Assembly (NCBI GenBank): GCA_027579435.1
Contig: JANBPK010000967.1
Location: 1-53,108, forward strand
Direction of reading: 5' to 3'
DNA: 53,108 bases
Origin: Candolleomyces eurysporus
Taxonomy: Eukaryota > Basidiomycota > Agaricomycetes > Agaricales > Psathyrellaceae
The first letter of the stretch is position 1, and the number at the start of each line of letters is the position of its first letter. The position numbers and the translations under genes are program-made. Below the pieces are notes generated by a model, which made no database searches, was not told where the DNA came from, and worked only from the letters and a program-made list of their open reading frames with translations. Shown here piece by piece: positions 31,980 through 44,360 of this stretch.

Positions 31980-34218
31980 CTAATCACCCTCCTCTCGGTA
32001 CCTCACCCTATCTCCCCATTTGACCATATCGACACAGTCGTGCTCCACTCTCTCTTGACTTCCAACCGAAGCAGCCAACAGCGACCTTGTATCTGTTGGT
32101 TCGAAATTGCTTCTATACTCCAGATCCCCCATGCGCAATGCGGCCACAACGATACAAAGGGTCGATAGGTTCATGATTGTCATCGGTAAAAGGAACGCTA
32201 CTTGCACGTAGGTCATGCGTGCGGACCAGCCCATCACAGTATACTCGACCAACCCCTCCACCGGGCGCCAGCATCCCGGCGGTGGGGACTGCCGCAGTAG
32301 ATGCAGCCTGAGATAGGTTGTCTATGATTCAACCGTGTGACCCTTCGTACGATATCAGGTTAAGCAACTCGGAAACTCACCGCATACTCAAGGACACCCT
32401 GTACCGTTGCTGCGTACAGCTCAAGGTACCCAGGATCTTGTTCGATTTGGCGTAAATCAAAGAGGTTGACGCCGACTGTGGCTACCGACTCCGCGATCAT
32501 GTTAGAGTTCCAACGCTGAGCCCAGCTCACCAACTCCCCCAGAATATGGGTCGACGATTGAACCAATGCGGGATGGGTGCTCCGATTCGCTGGTGCTAGG
32601 GAAGTTTTGACAGTGGGATTTATGTCGGTAGTGAAATATCTCTCGATACTACGATACGTAGCTGAAAAGATTCCAGCACGCATTGGCGACACCGTGCAGG
32701 TGACATTTCCGATAAAAGTGGAATAACCCGGACCAGAGCCCCCTCGCAGGTAGAGGTAATAGGGCCCATCCTTCTCGGAGGACTGGGGGACATCACTCGT
32801 GCACGCCATAAAAGCCAGTCCGTTCTGCGTGCTATCCGTGATGTTCTCCGAGCTGGCAGAGCTCGAGTTAGACACTGAGGCCTGTCCATCTCCGCAAACC
32901 CTACGATACCGAAGCTCGCCCGACGCTGCAGCAGGATCAAACCAGATAGGGCTGGTGTTGGTGTAGGCGCAGGTAACGTTGCTCTCGAGCCCTTGTTGGT
33001 ACATAGTGTAGTTGTATGAAAGGATTCCTCTTTGTGTGCCGGAGTTGATGAAAAGGCTGTGCGACGTCCAGTTGTGATTTAAAGCAGGGACACCGTTGGG
33101 TCCCATGGGAAGGACGCCCCTCGCCGAACCAAGGACCGGGACTCCCGCTTCCGTGCTGAGTAGGCGGGGGAGGGGTTGGTACCCTTTCGATGTAAAAATC
33201 TAGAAAGAGTGAACATGGGTCCGAGGAAGTGAGAAAATTCATTTTCAGGATGAAACGTACGTTGGCGCGCCCGGAATCGAGTATATCGAGCATGATATGC
33301 TCGGACAGACAGGTTGCTCGAGGCAATTGGGGCTCCTGACGCCGTTTTATTGGTGGCATGTCGCTTGTAAACTGCACCGAGTTCCCTGAGAATCCCGAAT
33401 ACCTGTCCTGGGCCTATTTAGTCGGATAATAATGAGTCACAATTAGCTTCGGCTCGATTTCTCAGGGAATGTAAAACGAACCATCTGCCTGCACCAACCC
33501 GACGGATACCGGTTGCGCTCTCCAAGCCACGACACACATTGAGGGTCCTCTGATGTGAAATCAAGCTCCCATCCCTCCAGCTCTCTGATTCGAGACTTGC
33601 TAAAGCTAGAGGGAGAGATCAAGCTCGCTGTCCCTGATGGGATGGCTGCAAAGCCCCCAAGAGCTGCAAACAGGAGAAACACAAGCAGGGACCGTTGACG
33701 CTTTCCCACAAGCGCCTTCCAATCCGACAACCCCCAAACCACACTCATGTGCCGAAACGCCATGAGCGCTGACACACCGAACACAGTGATGGCCTTGTCT
33801 TCATTACTATTGGCGATGAACGCCTTCCCATACCTCGTAATCGCACATCCGAACAGGAAGGTCGCGGCTATGCGATTCAAGGTTCCGATGAAGGTGACGA
33901 AGGCGCTGACCAGTTGAGCGTTTTCAACGACATACTCAGCCGCCCCATTAGTCATCTGGATGCCTCCAGAAACGCTGAATAGCCCGAGAACAAACCACGG
34001 CCACAACAACAGAGAAAGGATGCCGATGAGGAGGAGCACATCGTTTGTTGAGATGAGAATACAGCCTGCGACGGAAATAAGCTGGGTTTCGGCTCTCAAA
34101 CGACGATTGCCATCTCACCTCTGAGGATGACTTTCTTATTGCTGACGGACTGAGGCAAATCCTCTCTGGCCGTCGTAATACTCGATTTCTCTGAATCAAT
34201 GGGATGGTAAGATGCCAT
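31980..34218 (-). CDS. Multi-pass membrane protein with glycosylated outer domain
   Basis: Five minus-strand exons, 34218-34119, 34065-33482, 33407-33261, 33199-32381 and 32288-31980, join in phase to 652 residues. After a 33-residue N-terminus come hydrophobic segments around GCILISTNDVLLLIGILSLL, a second near AQLVSAFVTFIGTLNRIAAT and a third at QRSLLVFLLFAALGG. A long loop of about 350 residues follows with many Asn-x-Ser/Thr sites (SNVTCAYTNTS, NSSSASSENITDST, GNVTC), so it is probably outside the cell. The last membrane segment is VQVAFLLPMTIMNLSTLCIV, then a 50-residue cytoplasmic tail. The overall plan matches an uncharacterised family common in agaricomycetes. No disabling mutation is seen. 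It is opposite in direction to the array genes. Confidence 0.75.
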
Positions 34219-34870
34219 GATGATGACACCCACACGAGCTTAGCAGGGAGAGCTGACAAGCCAAAGGGGGTCCAACGTGAGTTTGAAAGACGTCCCTGAA
34301 ACCGTTTGATTGGCTAGTTAAGGGATCCATTAACGCCCTCCATGCCGCATTGCGCATAGCCTGGCATGTGGCACGCCACATTGGCACCTTGAATGTTCTA
34401 GCCACGTCAATGGAACCATCTAATTGCTCTGATAAGGTTACCTCGGCGCGATGTTTGAGTTGTCTGGGATAGGATAGATAAGACTTGGGCGCTTACAGCA
34501 AACGACGATACACCCATATATTCTATTTGGTTGTGAAGCAGTACAAATAAACCTAAGCCAAATTTAGTAGGGGAAGTCAATTGCTTGGCCAAAAAGGGTC
34601 AAGATCCGTAACCAATCTATGTACCTGGACTTCATGACAGACTCCTTTGAACAACTGCTGTGCGAAATCGCCGCAAATACCCCAAGAGAGGAGAAATAAC
34701 AGCTTGTGATGCGAAACTGAGCGCCCTGGCAAGAGTGAACGAGTTCATAGAGCTACATGATCAGCAGCATACTATTCGTGATTGCGGTTGAAATGCAGCC
34801 CATTTATGAATACTTTGTGTGTATAGCTCTACAAATGAAAACAGTCAAGTATGAATTTTTGAGCAAAGTT
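34219..34870. other. Upstream flank of the membrane-protein gene
   Basis: No gene seen; probably contains its promoter. Nothing specific is recognised. Confidence 0.4.
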
Positions 34871-35059
34871 CCGAGGCATTTTGACTCGGGTTTACACTCA
34901 GTTTCCAGGCGCCAAGATGGATGCGCGGCATGTGCAGGAACCAACATCGGCACCGCTGTTTTCCGTCGGTGTTTCCCGCTTTCCTTTCTTGGGTTCACCT
35001 TACTGTCTCCTCATTTTTCCCGTCCGAGCAGACAATAGTAAGGAGGCAAAATGCCTCGG
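34871..35059. repeat. Small foldback element 1
   Basis: Starts CCGAGGCATTTTGACTCGGG and ends GGCAAAATGCCTCGG, inverted copies with one mismatch. The bases after it (CTGCCGTGCAAAGCAGCGGC) are shared in altered form with those after element 2. Confidence 0.55.
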
Positions 35060-35339
35060 ACCACTGCCGTGCAAAGCAGCGGCCACTTCCCACAGGTGGG
35101 TCTATCGTTTCATTGTTTGCTGTATAAGGCAACATTGGCGAGCACTCTTAGGATACAAGTCACCTGTCGGAAGTACTTGACATTAAGTTTGCATTCAGTG
35201 GGCTGAGTCCCGGGCGATACACATTGATTTTGTCAGTCGCAGGCGGAGAGAAAGTCGAGGGAGGAGTGAACGCAGGGGAGCAATGATATTCGACAGTGAG
35301 AACGCGTATCGAGCTTGAGGATGTCTCATTTGGGCTGTT

Positions 35340-35741
35340 CCGAGGCATTTTGACTCGGGTACATCATACCCCCACTGCGCGCCAAGACATTACATGGCCG
35401 GTGTGCATCATTTCAGGCGCTAGTTACCATTCTCTCAATGCAACCAAGACTTGCCATCTTCATGCTTGTTTCTCTTTGTCCTCCTCTTTCTTCTTTCTTC
35501 TCTTCCCCTGTCTTTGTCTTCTGGCTTCCCAGTCTTATTGCAGTCCCTGGAGTGATACAAGAACAGGCAAGTTGTTTTCAAGGATGAGAAATGCAAGTTA
35601 GTAGTTTTATAGTCAAGTGAAAGGCACGGTTCATTGTAACATTTTTCACCATTTTCAAAAAATAGGATTCCATATATTTCAGACATTGCTAAAACTATTT
35701 ACTGTGAAAAATAAACNAAAAAACGAGTCAAAATGCCTCGG
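35340..35741. repeat. Small foldback element 2
   Basis: Starts CCGAGGCATTTTGACTC and ends with its exact inverse GAGTCAAAATGCCTCGG (17 bases). It shares the first 20 bases with element 1. No target duplication is clear. The interior is T-rich with no coding capacity. Confidence 0.6.
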
Positions 35742-37222
35742 GCATGTGCCGTGCAGTGCGTCGGCCCAGTTTCACCAAGTTCAAATTGGAAGGTGGAGGG
35801 CCAAAGGCCCATTCCTTTAGATGCAGACAGAGTCGGACAATCGCAAGCAATGACGATTCAAGAGGTTTTCTTGGCTTGGTACGATCATCCTCACCAACTT
35901 GGGGTAGGTATGTCAGGTGCCAGGTGGCGAAGCTCTGATATCCATCTCTAGCTTGAAGTTCAGTCGCACCAACCCAGGGGATCCGCATAATCTTCCTTTT
36001 TGTCACCTGCACGCTCCTCACACCAAAGCTTGATTTGAATAGCAGTGACTGCCTTGGTCGAAAACAAATCGAATATTGAACACACATTCTCATTCCTCTA
36101 GATTCATGATAGGTATATTAATAGTAGGTATCATCCCCTTTTCCGCTTGGGGTCGTACCAAGATATCCGACGCAGGTTCTCGTTCGCATCGCCAGCCTGG
36201 TACCCGCATACACATGTCGCCAGGTGTGTTTAAATCTACAGCAGGAAATAGAAAAAGGAAACATATCCTTTGTCCTCTAGAGTGCCTTTGCGCGGATGAT
36301 CACATGGTAGGCGTCTCGGAAGCATAAAAAACGGTCAGCACTCGAGAATTCTTATTCCCGAGCGGAAGAAACCGACGTTCGTCCTTATCGGTGAGGCTGG
36401 GTATTATGGTGCTCAATGAGCCCGAGAACCCCGACGTGGTAAAGTGTCGAGACAGTTTAGCTGTGCAAACCGACCAAACGCATTGGTTGTATGCTGAAAA
36501 CTAGCATGTGAGGTTGTGTGGTCGGCAAATGTATGGAGACATGATAATCATCACGTCACACAGTAGAAATAATCGTAGTTGCGGTTGAACTCAATACTAG
36601 CTATGTATCCTCATTGCAATCTTGCCAGAAGTAAACGTTGACAGCTTCCATTCCCATGAGGTGGTGGTTGATCCCCTGCAGCTGGAAAAAAATAATAAAA
36701 AGGTGAATGCCAAGCGATCTGGTCTATCGATGTGCTGAATTAGCCGTGTCTACAGGATCAATTTTCAGTAGTAACCTTAGGGTATTCGGGTTCTGTAGGG
36801 ACGAAGAACAGCATCTTATTGTTTAGATGCCATCCATCTGACTCTCGAGCTCGAAACCTTGATGAGGTAGTCAGCCGGAGAGGGACGATCCTTGCCTAAA
36901 GGCCGGCGAAGCATGAGAACATCTCTATCGAGCTCGTTTGTAGAACGACGATCACGGGTTTAACCTTTTCAGCGATCATCATGATATATCTACGTTTTCT
37001 GAGCATACTCATGATCACACCACTGAGATTTCACCGACAGCCACTGCCACCATTGGATCACGACAGAGTTGCGCACATGTCATCCTTTTTTCTTTCGGCA
37101 ATAGGCGTGTGCAGGGACAAATACGAGAGGCTGACTGAGGCTGAGTACCACGTATGATAACACACGAGGCTGATCATCAATTTTTGATGAGAACTAGACC
37201 TACTGGGACTCGTCTCGAGCAG

Positions 37223-37228
37223 TATAAA
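37223..37228 (+). promoter_or_regulatory. TATA box of precursor gene 2
   Basis: TATAAA in CGAGCAGTATAAAGGTGGAG, 238 bases before the ATG. Confidence 0.6.
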
Positions 37229-37460
37229 GGTGGAGTGAGGCAAGAGGGTAGACAGCAAGAAGCCGGTCTTCTCTCCCATCCACTTTCCTCCTCAATCTCT
37301 CCACCTATCGGATTATCAACAGGGCCGGTCCCTAAAAGCAGGAATTTGAAACCAAATAATCAATAGTCAACGAATCCACTGCTACCACACTTCAATTCAG
37401 TCAGTAAGTCACCGCCGTGTAGCTATTGTCAATTACCGACTGACCTTTACGACTGCAGAG

Positions 37461-38544
37461 ATGCGCACCAACTTTATCTCCGCTGGTTTCGTCTTCCTTT
37501 CCATCGCTCTTCAAGCGTCTGCAGCACCCTTGGTCAGTTAGATTTCAAAATTTCGTTTCCCGAAAGCGACAACAAAGCTAGTAATAACTCAGTTCCATCC
37601 ATAATATAGATCAGCTTCGATGAACCTTCGACTCAGAACTTCAGACGAGGTCTAGAGGCTAGTCGCACTCACCGCTACCGTTTACCGCACCGGCTGACTC
37701 TACTGATACTAGCTGGACCTCTCAGAGGTCGATAATCGTCACTTTGACCTGAACGAGTTGGAAGGACGAGCTCCGAATGTATGGCAATCGATTAAGAATG
37801 GCGCGAACAGTTTCTTCAATTCTCCCATCGTCCAAACCGCGGCTACAGCGGCGGTCGGCGCAGGCGCGACCTGGGGTGCGAATAAAGCCATGGATTCATT
37901 CTCTAGTAGACGTCCTCAAGCGAAAAGAAGTCTCGAGGTCCGTGTCCAACGACTACCTGGACTCTCAGGAGACACCGTTTTTCATCCCTGCTGACTGTCT
38001 CTATGTGCGCATTTCCAGCTCGATTTGTCCGACATAGATAATCGCAACTTCGACATCGACGAGCTCGAAAAACGTGTAGCTCAGAATACATGGAACAAAA
38101 TTAAGCAGGGTGCTAGCGCATTTTTCAACCATCCTATCACCCAAACCGCCGCGGGGATCCTGACTACTGCTGCTGTGGATAGAGCTCTGTCAGGAAGACC
38201 CAGAAATTCGAAGAGAGGCCTGGAGGTATGTCGGCTGTCTTCTATGTCTGTTTAGCTGTCCTCCAAGAAACTGAATTTTCATGCTAACCCAGCTCGATGT
38301 TCCTGAGTTCGATGAACGTGACCTAGACCTTTTCACCAAGTTCCCTGTACTTGGAGCAAGGACTTCGGACGGGCTTCCCGAGCTCGATGCGCGGCAGATG
38401 AACAGGATCAGGAGACTTGGAGAGCAGCTCAGAAGCCGAATTCGGACGAGCACTTTGAGGACGCAGAGTCCGACAGTCGCCCTGATGGCCGCCACCGGAA
38501 GGCTTCGGACGTGGCGGAGCGGCGGCCCACAGTCTGCATCCTAG
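37461..38544 (+). CDS. Secreted modular peptide precursor 2
   Basis: Exons 37461-37532, 37610-37657, 37713-37937, 38019-38225 and 38293-38544 give 267 residues. The signal peptide and exon-end KRSLE sites are conserved; the second module ends KRGLE. Module 3 reads VWQSIKNGANSFFNSPIV and module 4 TWNKIKQGASAFFNHPIT, almost as in gene 1. Exon 5 starts LDVPEFDERDLDLFTKFPVL and has a longer tail. Intron 2 begins GC (GAG/GCTAGT) where other copies have GT, so it must be spliced as a GC-AG intron or fail. The stop TAG sits directly on the GTAAGT donor of the 3' intron. The exon after it carries an in-frame TGA. Confidence 0.8.
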
Positions 38545-39659
38545 GTAAGTGCCGAACAACCAATTATGCTTGGTGGACATGGAGTTCTGAACGAAATTCT
38601 CTTAGGGCGCCAGCGGGCTCAATCAGCTGGTGTGAAGGAAGCGCTCCATTGGCGTCCTAAAGAAGCCTACGAGAGCGGGGAGGGACAATATGTGTTGCTT
38701 AATGAACACGGCTGACGGCTGCTAGTGACGTTTCCGTAACTTGTTGATACGCTCCAGTTTAAGACTTACAAGAGAGAAGTTACGTGGTTATAAAATAAAA
38801 ACCTTATAATCTTTACATTTACATGAGTTTGAGGTTTCCTCTTCTCCCCGTATAAATCCTCATGTGAGGTGATTATTCAATGAACACTTGGGCTCCACCA
38901 AGTTGACTAACGATTTCCCCAGGGTGCGATCGCGTCAAGAGCTCGACCACAAGTGGACAGTAGAGGGCCCGAGGCCAGTCCTTTTAGATATACGCAGAGT
39001 CAAACAATGATATGCAATATACACATAAAGATTCAAGGGGTTTTTCTTGGCTAGCACGACCATCTGGCCGTTGGGGCAAGTATGTCAAGTGCCAGGTGAT
39101 GAGCATTTGATATCCGTCTGTAACTTGAATCTCAGTCGTACCATTCCAGGAAATACCTATAGATCTCCCCTCGTCAACTACGCGCTCCTTCCACCGAAGT
39201 TTGTATGGAATAGCGAATCGAATACTGAGCGCACGTTCTCATTCCTCTAGTTTTATCAAAGTTATAGTGACCATCGCTACTCTCTTCGCTTAGGGTCGTC
39301 ACAAGATATCAGAGGCAGGTTCTCGTCCACACCACGGGCTTGGCAGCCGCCTGTCCGTGTCGTTAGGCCCGTTCAAAATTTATTACAGAAAATGGTAGAA
39401 GGAAGCTTATCCTTTGTCCTCTAGAGTACGTTTTGGCGGACTATCACATCGTAGGCTCTGCAAAAGTATGGAAAACGTCCAGTATTTGTGAATTCCCCTT
39501 TCTTAACAGAACAAATGGACGTTTGCCCTGATCGGTGATGTTGCGTGGAGCGCTTAATGAGCCCGATAAAGCCTGACACGCCAAAGCGTTCACAGAGTCC
39601 GACGCATGTGAGGAAAACGGTGAGCCAATTGTCTGCATGTAGAAACCGACATGTCGATT

Positions 39660-40075
39660 TGGCCGAGGTATTGACTGATTTAAAACGTAGATGGAATTGG
39701 TGAATTTTGAGAGGAAGCAGAGAGGGGAGGAGGTCGGCCGAAGGTCATGATATCCGTCGCTGAGGCAGAGAACAGGACGAGAAAGCGTCTCTGGTGCCAG
39801 CCTTGTAGTCCTTGCTATCAAAGTTGAAGGCGAGGAGGTTCTAGGAGGTGGCGGACGAGATGCATTGCTGTAAGGCCAGCAGACGCCGCGAGGGCGGAGA
39901 GCGAGCCAAGCGTTAGGGAACTCCGAGTCTCGTCATCTTGTAGCTAAGGGGAGGGTAAGGATAGTATAGGAGCTAGTAAGGTAAGGTGGAGGTTAGTGAA
40001 AATATCTCGGCCTTGCTAGTCCGACGCGAATTTACTCTTACTCTTCGGAGCCCGGCCAGAGGCTTTTAAAGTTTA
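39660..40075. repeat. Extra block in unit 3, shared with unit 4
   Basis: Bases from AACGTAGATGGAATTGGTGA to ATCTCGGCCTTGCTAGTCCG have a diverged counterpart at 43385-44290 in unit 4 but none in units 1, 2 or 5. It looks like an old insertion duplicated when unit 3 or 4 was copied. Coding-like text on the minus strand (LLAFEFDCKDYN in unit 4) is not open in both copies. Confidence 0.5.
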
Positions 40076-40989
40076 TTTAGCATTGATAGACCCTGGCAGA
40101 GCGCTCCGCCCTCCCTTTTAATATTTGTTTAGCTGTGGGGACTATACAAACATATTGATGCATGCTGAAAATTTGGGACGGTTGTGCAGTTGGCAAATAT
40201 GTAGACATCATAGTCATCGTGTCAAGTAGTAGAAGTAGCAGTGGCTTTGGTTGAATTCAATACTAACTATGTCTCCTCCTCTTTCCACGACTGCCAGAAG
40301 CAACCGTCGACACTGTCCGTCGCCTTGAAGTGGCGGTTGCCCTTGCCAGGTTTGTACATCGTGTTGTTTGTACCCTACAAATATAAAAAGGGAAGCGCTC
40401 TGGTTTACCAATACTGGATTACTGTAACCGTGAAAATATCCATCACCACGGAGCGATGTGGTCTATCGATACTGAATCAGCCGTATCTGTAGGATCAAAG
40501 CTCCGTTGCACTCCTGAGGCATTCGGGGTTTGTAGGGGTGAAAAACATCATCTTCAAATTGTTTGTAGGCGCCATCCATCTGGCTATGGAGCTCAGAACC
40601 GTGATGAGGCAACCAGCCGGAGAAGGAGGATCCTTTTCTGAAGGGCTGCAATGTAGCAGAACGTCTCTGTCGAGCTCCTTCGTAGAACTAACGATCACTG
40701 GTCTAACCTTTTCCGGGATCATCGTGATATATCTACNTTTTTTTCAACCTACTTGTGATACACCACTGAGATAGTCCACCAACAGCCACTGCCACCACTT
40801 GATCACGACTGAGTTGCGCACACATGCCATTTTTTTCGCAATAGGCGTGCTCCGGCTCAGAGACAGGTAGGACAGGCTGAATGAGGTTGAGTACAAACGT
40901 ATGATGAACACACGAGGCTGATCATCAATAATAGATGAGAACTGGACCTACACCATCTACAGAGCTACTGTGAGGCTCGTCTCGAGCAT

Positions 40990-40995
40990 TATAAA
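40990..40995 (+). promoter_or_regulatory. TATA box of precursor gene 3
   Basis: TATAAA in CGAGCATTATAAAGGTGGGG, 238 bases before the ATG. Confidence 0.6.
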
Positions 40996-41227
40996 GGTGG
41001 GGTGAGGCGAGAGGGTAGACAGCAAGAAGCCGGTCTTCTCTCTCATTCACTTTCCTCCTCAACCTCTCCACCTATTAGATTATCAACAGGGCCGGTCCCT
41101 ACAAGCAGGAATTCCAAATAATCAACAGTCAACAGATCCGCTACCACCACTTCTAATTAATATACAGCCAGTCAGTCACCACCATACAGCTATTGTCGCA
41201 GGGCGACTGACCTTTACGACTGCAGAA

Positions 41228-42295
41228 ATGCGCACCAACTTTATCTCCGCTGGTTTCGTCTTCCTTTCCATCGCTCTTCAAGCGTCTGCAGCACCTCTGG
41301 TCAGTTAGGCTCCGATAACTTTATCTCTCAAAAGCGAAAAAGAGTGCTAATAGTGACTCGCTTGCATCAATATTCTAGATTGCCTTCGATGAACCGTCGA
41401 CTCAAAACTTCAGACGAGGTCTAGAGGTTAGTAGCACTCACTGCTACTTTTGACCGCACCAACTGACCGTATTAATACCAGCTGGACCTCTCAGAGATCG
41501 ATAATCGCCACTTCGACCTTGACGATTTGGAAGGACGAGCTCCGAATGTATGGCAATCGATTAAGAATGGCGCGAGCAGTTTCTTCAATTCTCCCATCGT
41601 CCAAACCGCGGCTACAGCGGCAGTTGGAGCAGGCGCTACATGGGGTGTAAATAAAGCCATGAATTCATTCTCCAGCGGTCGTCGTCAAGCGAAAAGAAGT
41701 CTCGAGGTCCGTGTCCAACGACTACCTTGATTCTAGCGGGAGACATCTCGGTTTATCTATCATGCTTGCTGACGGTCTATGGGTCCGCATTTCCAGATCG
41801 ACTTGTCCGACATCGATAATCGCGACTTCGACATCGACGAGCTCGAAGAACGCGTCGCTCAGAGTGGATGGGACAAAATTAAGCAGGGTGCTAGCGCATT
41901 TTTTAACCACCCCCTCACCCTGTCCGCTGCACAGGGCGCGACTTCTGCTGCTATGGATAGAGCCCTGGCAGGAAGACCCAAAAATTCGAAGAGAAGCCTA
42001 GAGGTATGTCGGCTGTCTTCTATTTCTGTTTAGCTGCACTCCAAGAAACTGAATGTCCACGCATAACCAGCTTGATGTTCCCGACCTGTATGAACGCGAG
42101 CTGGACCTTTTCAACGAGCTCCCCGTGCTTGGAGCGAGGACCTCGGATGGATTTCCCGAACTCGATGCGCGGCAGATGAGCAGGAGCAGGAGACTTCGAG
42201 AGCAGCTCAGGAGCCAAATTCGGATGAGCACTTTGAGCCCGCAGGGTATGAGGCTCCCCAGGTGGAGGAGTGGCGGCCCACAATCTGCGTACTAG
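41228..42295 (+). CDS. Secreted modular peptide precursor 3
   Basis: Exons 41228-41299, 41379-41426, 41482-41706, 41797-42003 and 42071-42295 give 258 residues. Module 3 keeps VWQSIKNGASSFFNSPIV. Module 4 starts IDLSDIDNRDFDIDELEERV, so the internal Lys-Arg of genes 1, 2 and 4 is Glu-Arg here and one cleavage site is lost; it continues SGWDKIKQGASAFFNHPLT with a different Ala-rich tail. Exon 5 has GARTSDGFPELDARQ and a serine/arginine-rich end. The stop TAG again abuts GTAAGT. Its downstream exon is shortened and has a TGA. Confidence 0.85.
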
Positions 42296-43384
42296 GTAAG
42301 TGCCGACCAACCAATCATGCTCGGTGAAGATGCAGATATAAACGATGCCCTCTTAGGATGCCAACGATCTCTATGAGCCGGTGTGAAGGAAGTGCGACAT
42401 AGAGACAAGATGTGTTGGCTGATGAACAAGGCTGACGGCTGCTAGTTGCGTTTCCATAACTTGGAAATATGTTGCAGGATAGTACTTACTAGAGAGGTGT
42501 TACATGGTTGCCATATCAATAGAAACCTTTTAATTTTTACATGAGTTTGAAGTTCCCTCTGCTCCCTGTACATCTTCAGGTGAGTATCCCTACCAAGTTT
42601 ACATACTCACGAGTTTCCCGGGTTGTGATCGCGTCAAGAGCTTGGCCTCAAGTTGGATGGTAATGGGCCGAGGACAAACCCTTAGATAGATTTATCAGCA
42701 ATACCCACATGATAATTTAAAGGGTCTGCTTGGCTAAGCACGACCATCTTCAAGATAAGTTTGTCAACTTGGGGTAAGTATGTCGAGTTATAGGAGACGA
42801 ACCTTCGATATCTTTGTCTCTAACTTGAAGTTCAGTCGCACCGTTCCAGGGGATATCTATAAATCTCCCTTCGTCATCTATGCGCTCCTTTTACCGAAGG
42901 TTGTATAGAATAGCGAATCGACTGCTGAGCACACCTTATGCCTCCAGGTTCATGATAGGTACAGTTAGCATCGTTCACCATCTCCCGCTTGGGATCGTCA
43001 CAAGATATCCGAGGCGGGTTCTCGTTCGCACCACGAGCCTGGTAGCCGTCTGTCCGTGTCACTAGGTACGACCAAAATAAATGGAAGAGGGAAACTTATC
43101 TCTTGCCCTCCAGAATGCGTTTGCGCGGGCTATCACAGGGTAGGCGCCGCAGAAGCATCAACACCATCGAGCCTTCAAGAACTTCCATTCCTGAGCGTAA
43201 GAAGCGGACGTCTTTCCTTATTGGTGAGGCTGAGTGTAGTACACACAATTAGTCCGACAAAGCCCAACATGCCCAAGTGTCTCTCCAGGACCCGACACAT
43301 GTGAGAATTCCGATCATATGCTGGATGCAGAAACCGACATGTCTAAATGAACGAAGCTATAGCAGCAGGACGCCATATTAGTTT

Positions 43385-44360
43385 ATTTAGAACGTAGATG
43401 GAATTGGTGAGTTGGGAGAGGAAGGAGAGAGCAGAGGTAGGGACGTCGATCGACCCGTGGTCGTGATGTCCGTTGCTGAGGCGGAGGGGGCAGACGAGAA
43501 AGCGTCTTGAGTGACAGGATTGTAGTCCTTGCAATCGAATTCGAAGGCGAGGAGGTTCAAGGGGACGTCGAACGAGATGCACTGGTTCGGGCCTATCGAG
43601 CCAGCAGACGCAAGAGGGCGAAGAGCGAGCTAAGCGCGAAGGTGGGGGCACGAATTCCGGTTCTTGCCATGTTTAGGGGCAGGGAAGGGATAGCATAGGA
43701 TTTATTAACGTGGATTAGACAAAGGACTGGTGGAGGTTAGTGAAAGGGGAGTAAAGTGGAGTGGTGATCGAGGACGAATGAAAAGAAGCCACCACCGTCG
43801 AAGTTTGATTTCATCAACGGATCAGACCCGGATCACAACGCACCTGAGGCCACTCCGACTCCCCCACGCACCAGACCTTCTCCTCAACTGCTCCAAGCTT
43901 GCCTCAAGCTCAATGCCCCTCAGTATCGATTCTCTCTGCACGACGAGGAGAATACTCAGAGAGGAAACGCCGATACGAAACCTGGTAACTAAGATCGGTT
44001 AGCTTCAAGATCACATGGGTTCATCTGATCTCGTCAGAACAATACCCTCGGGCCATCGCATTCTCGACCAGTAGGGAGGATAGCAAAAGGTAAAGGAGAT
44101 AAAGAGGGCATTATCGTAGAATATAGTTGGATGGCTGGGGAAAGGAAGAAAGAAAGGTGGGGGAGCAGTTTCAACGCGGCGATCTTTTGTACTGTGGTGA
44201 ACGAGAGTGACGTGACGTCACGCGGTCGACCCAAATGAAGAAGATATCTCGGCCTTTCTGGTCTGAAGCGAATCTACTCTCACTCTTCGAAGCCTGGCCG
44301 AAGCATTCGCGCGATCGGATTCCCCACAAGGCGAGTGGCCGCGTTACGGTCATGTTGATA
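43385..44360. repeat. Extra block in unit 4
   Basis: Longer counterpart of the block at 39660-40075: both share AACGTAGATGGAATTGGTGA, GAGAAAGCGTCT and ATCTCGGCCTT(G/T)CT(A/G)GTC. The middle of this copy (about 43690-44220) is unique. It accounts for the larger size of unit 4. Confidence 0.5.

Larger units (their letters stand above)
31385..35781. mobile_element. 4.4-kb insertion splitting unit 2
   Basis: Unit sequence reaches GAGCCCGGCCTGTT at 31384 and resumes at 35782 with CAAATTGGAAGGTGGAGGG, exactly the join seen uninterrupted in unit 1 (CGACCTGTTCAAATTG). GTT stands on both sides, a possible 3-bp duplication. The insert holds a complete membrane-protein gene and two small foldback elements. 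No transposase or long terminal repeats are seen, so the mechanism is open: transposon capture, or filler DNA at a break. Confidence 0.6.

Noticed and set aside
33948..34259. 103-codon minus-strand frame overlapping the membrane gene start
   Set aside because: It is a shadow of exons 1-2, whose phase-correct join gives the membrane-protein text instead.
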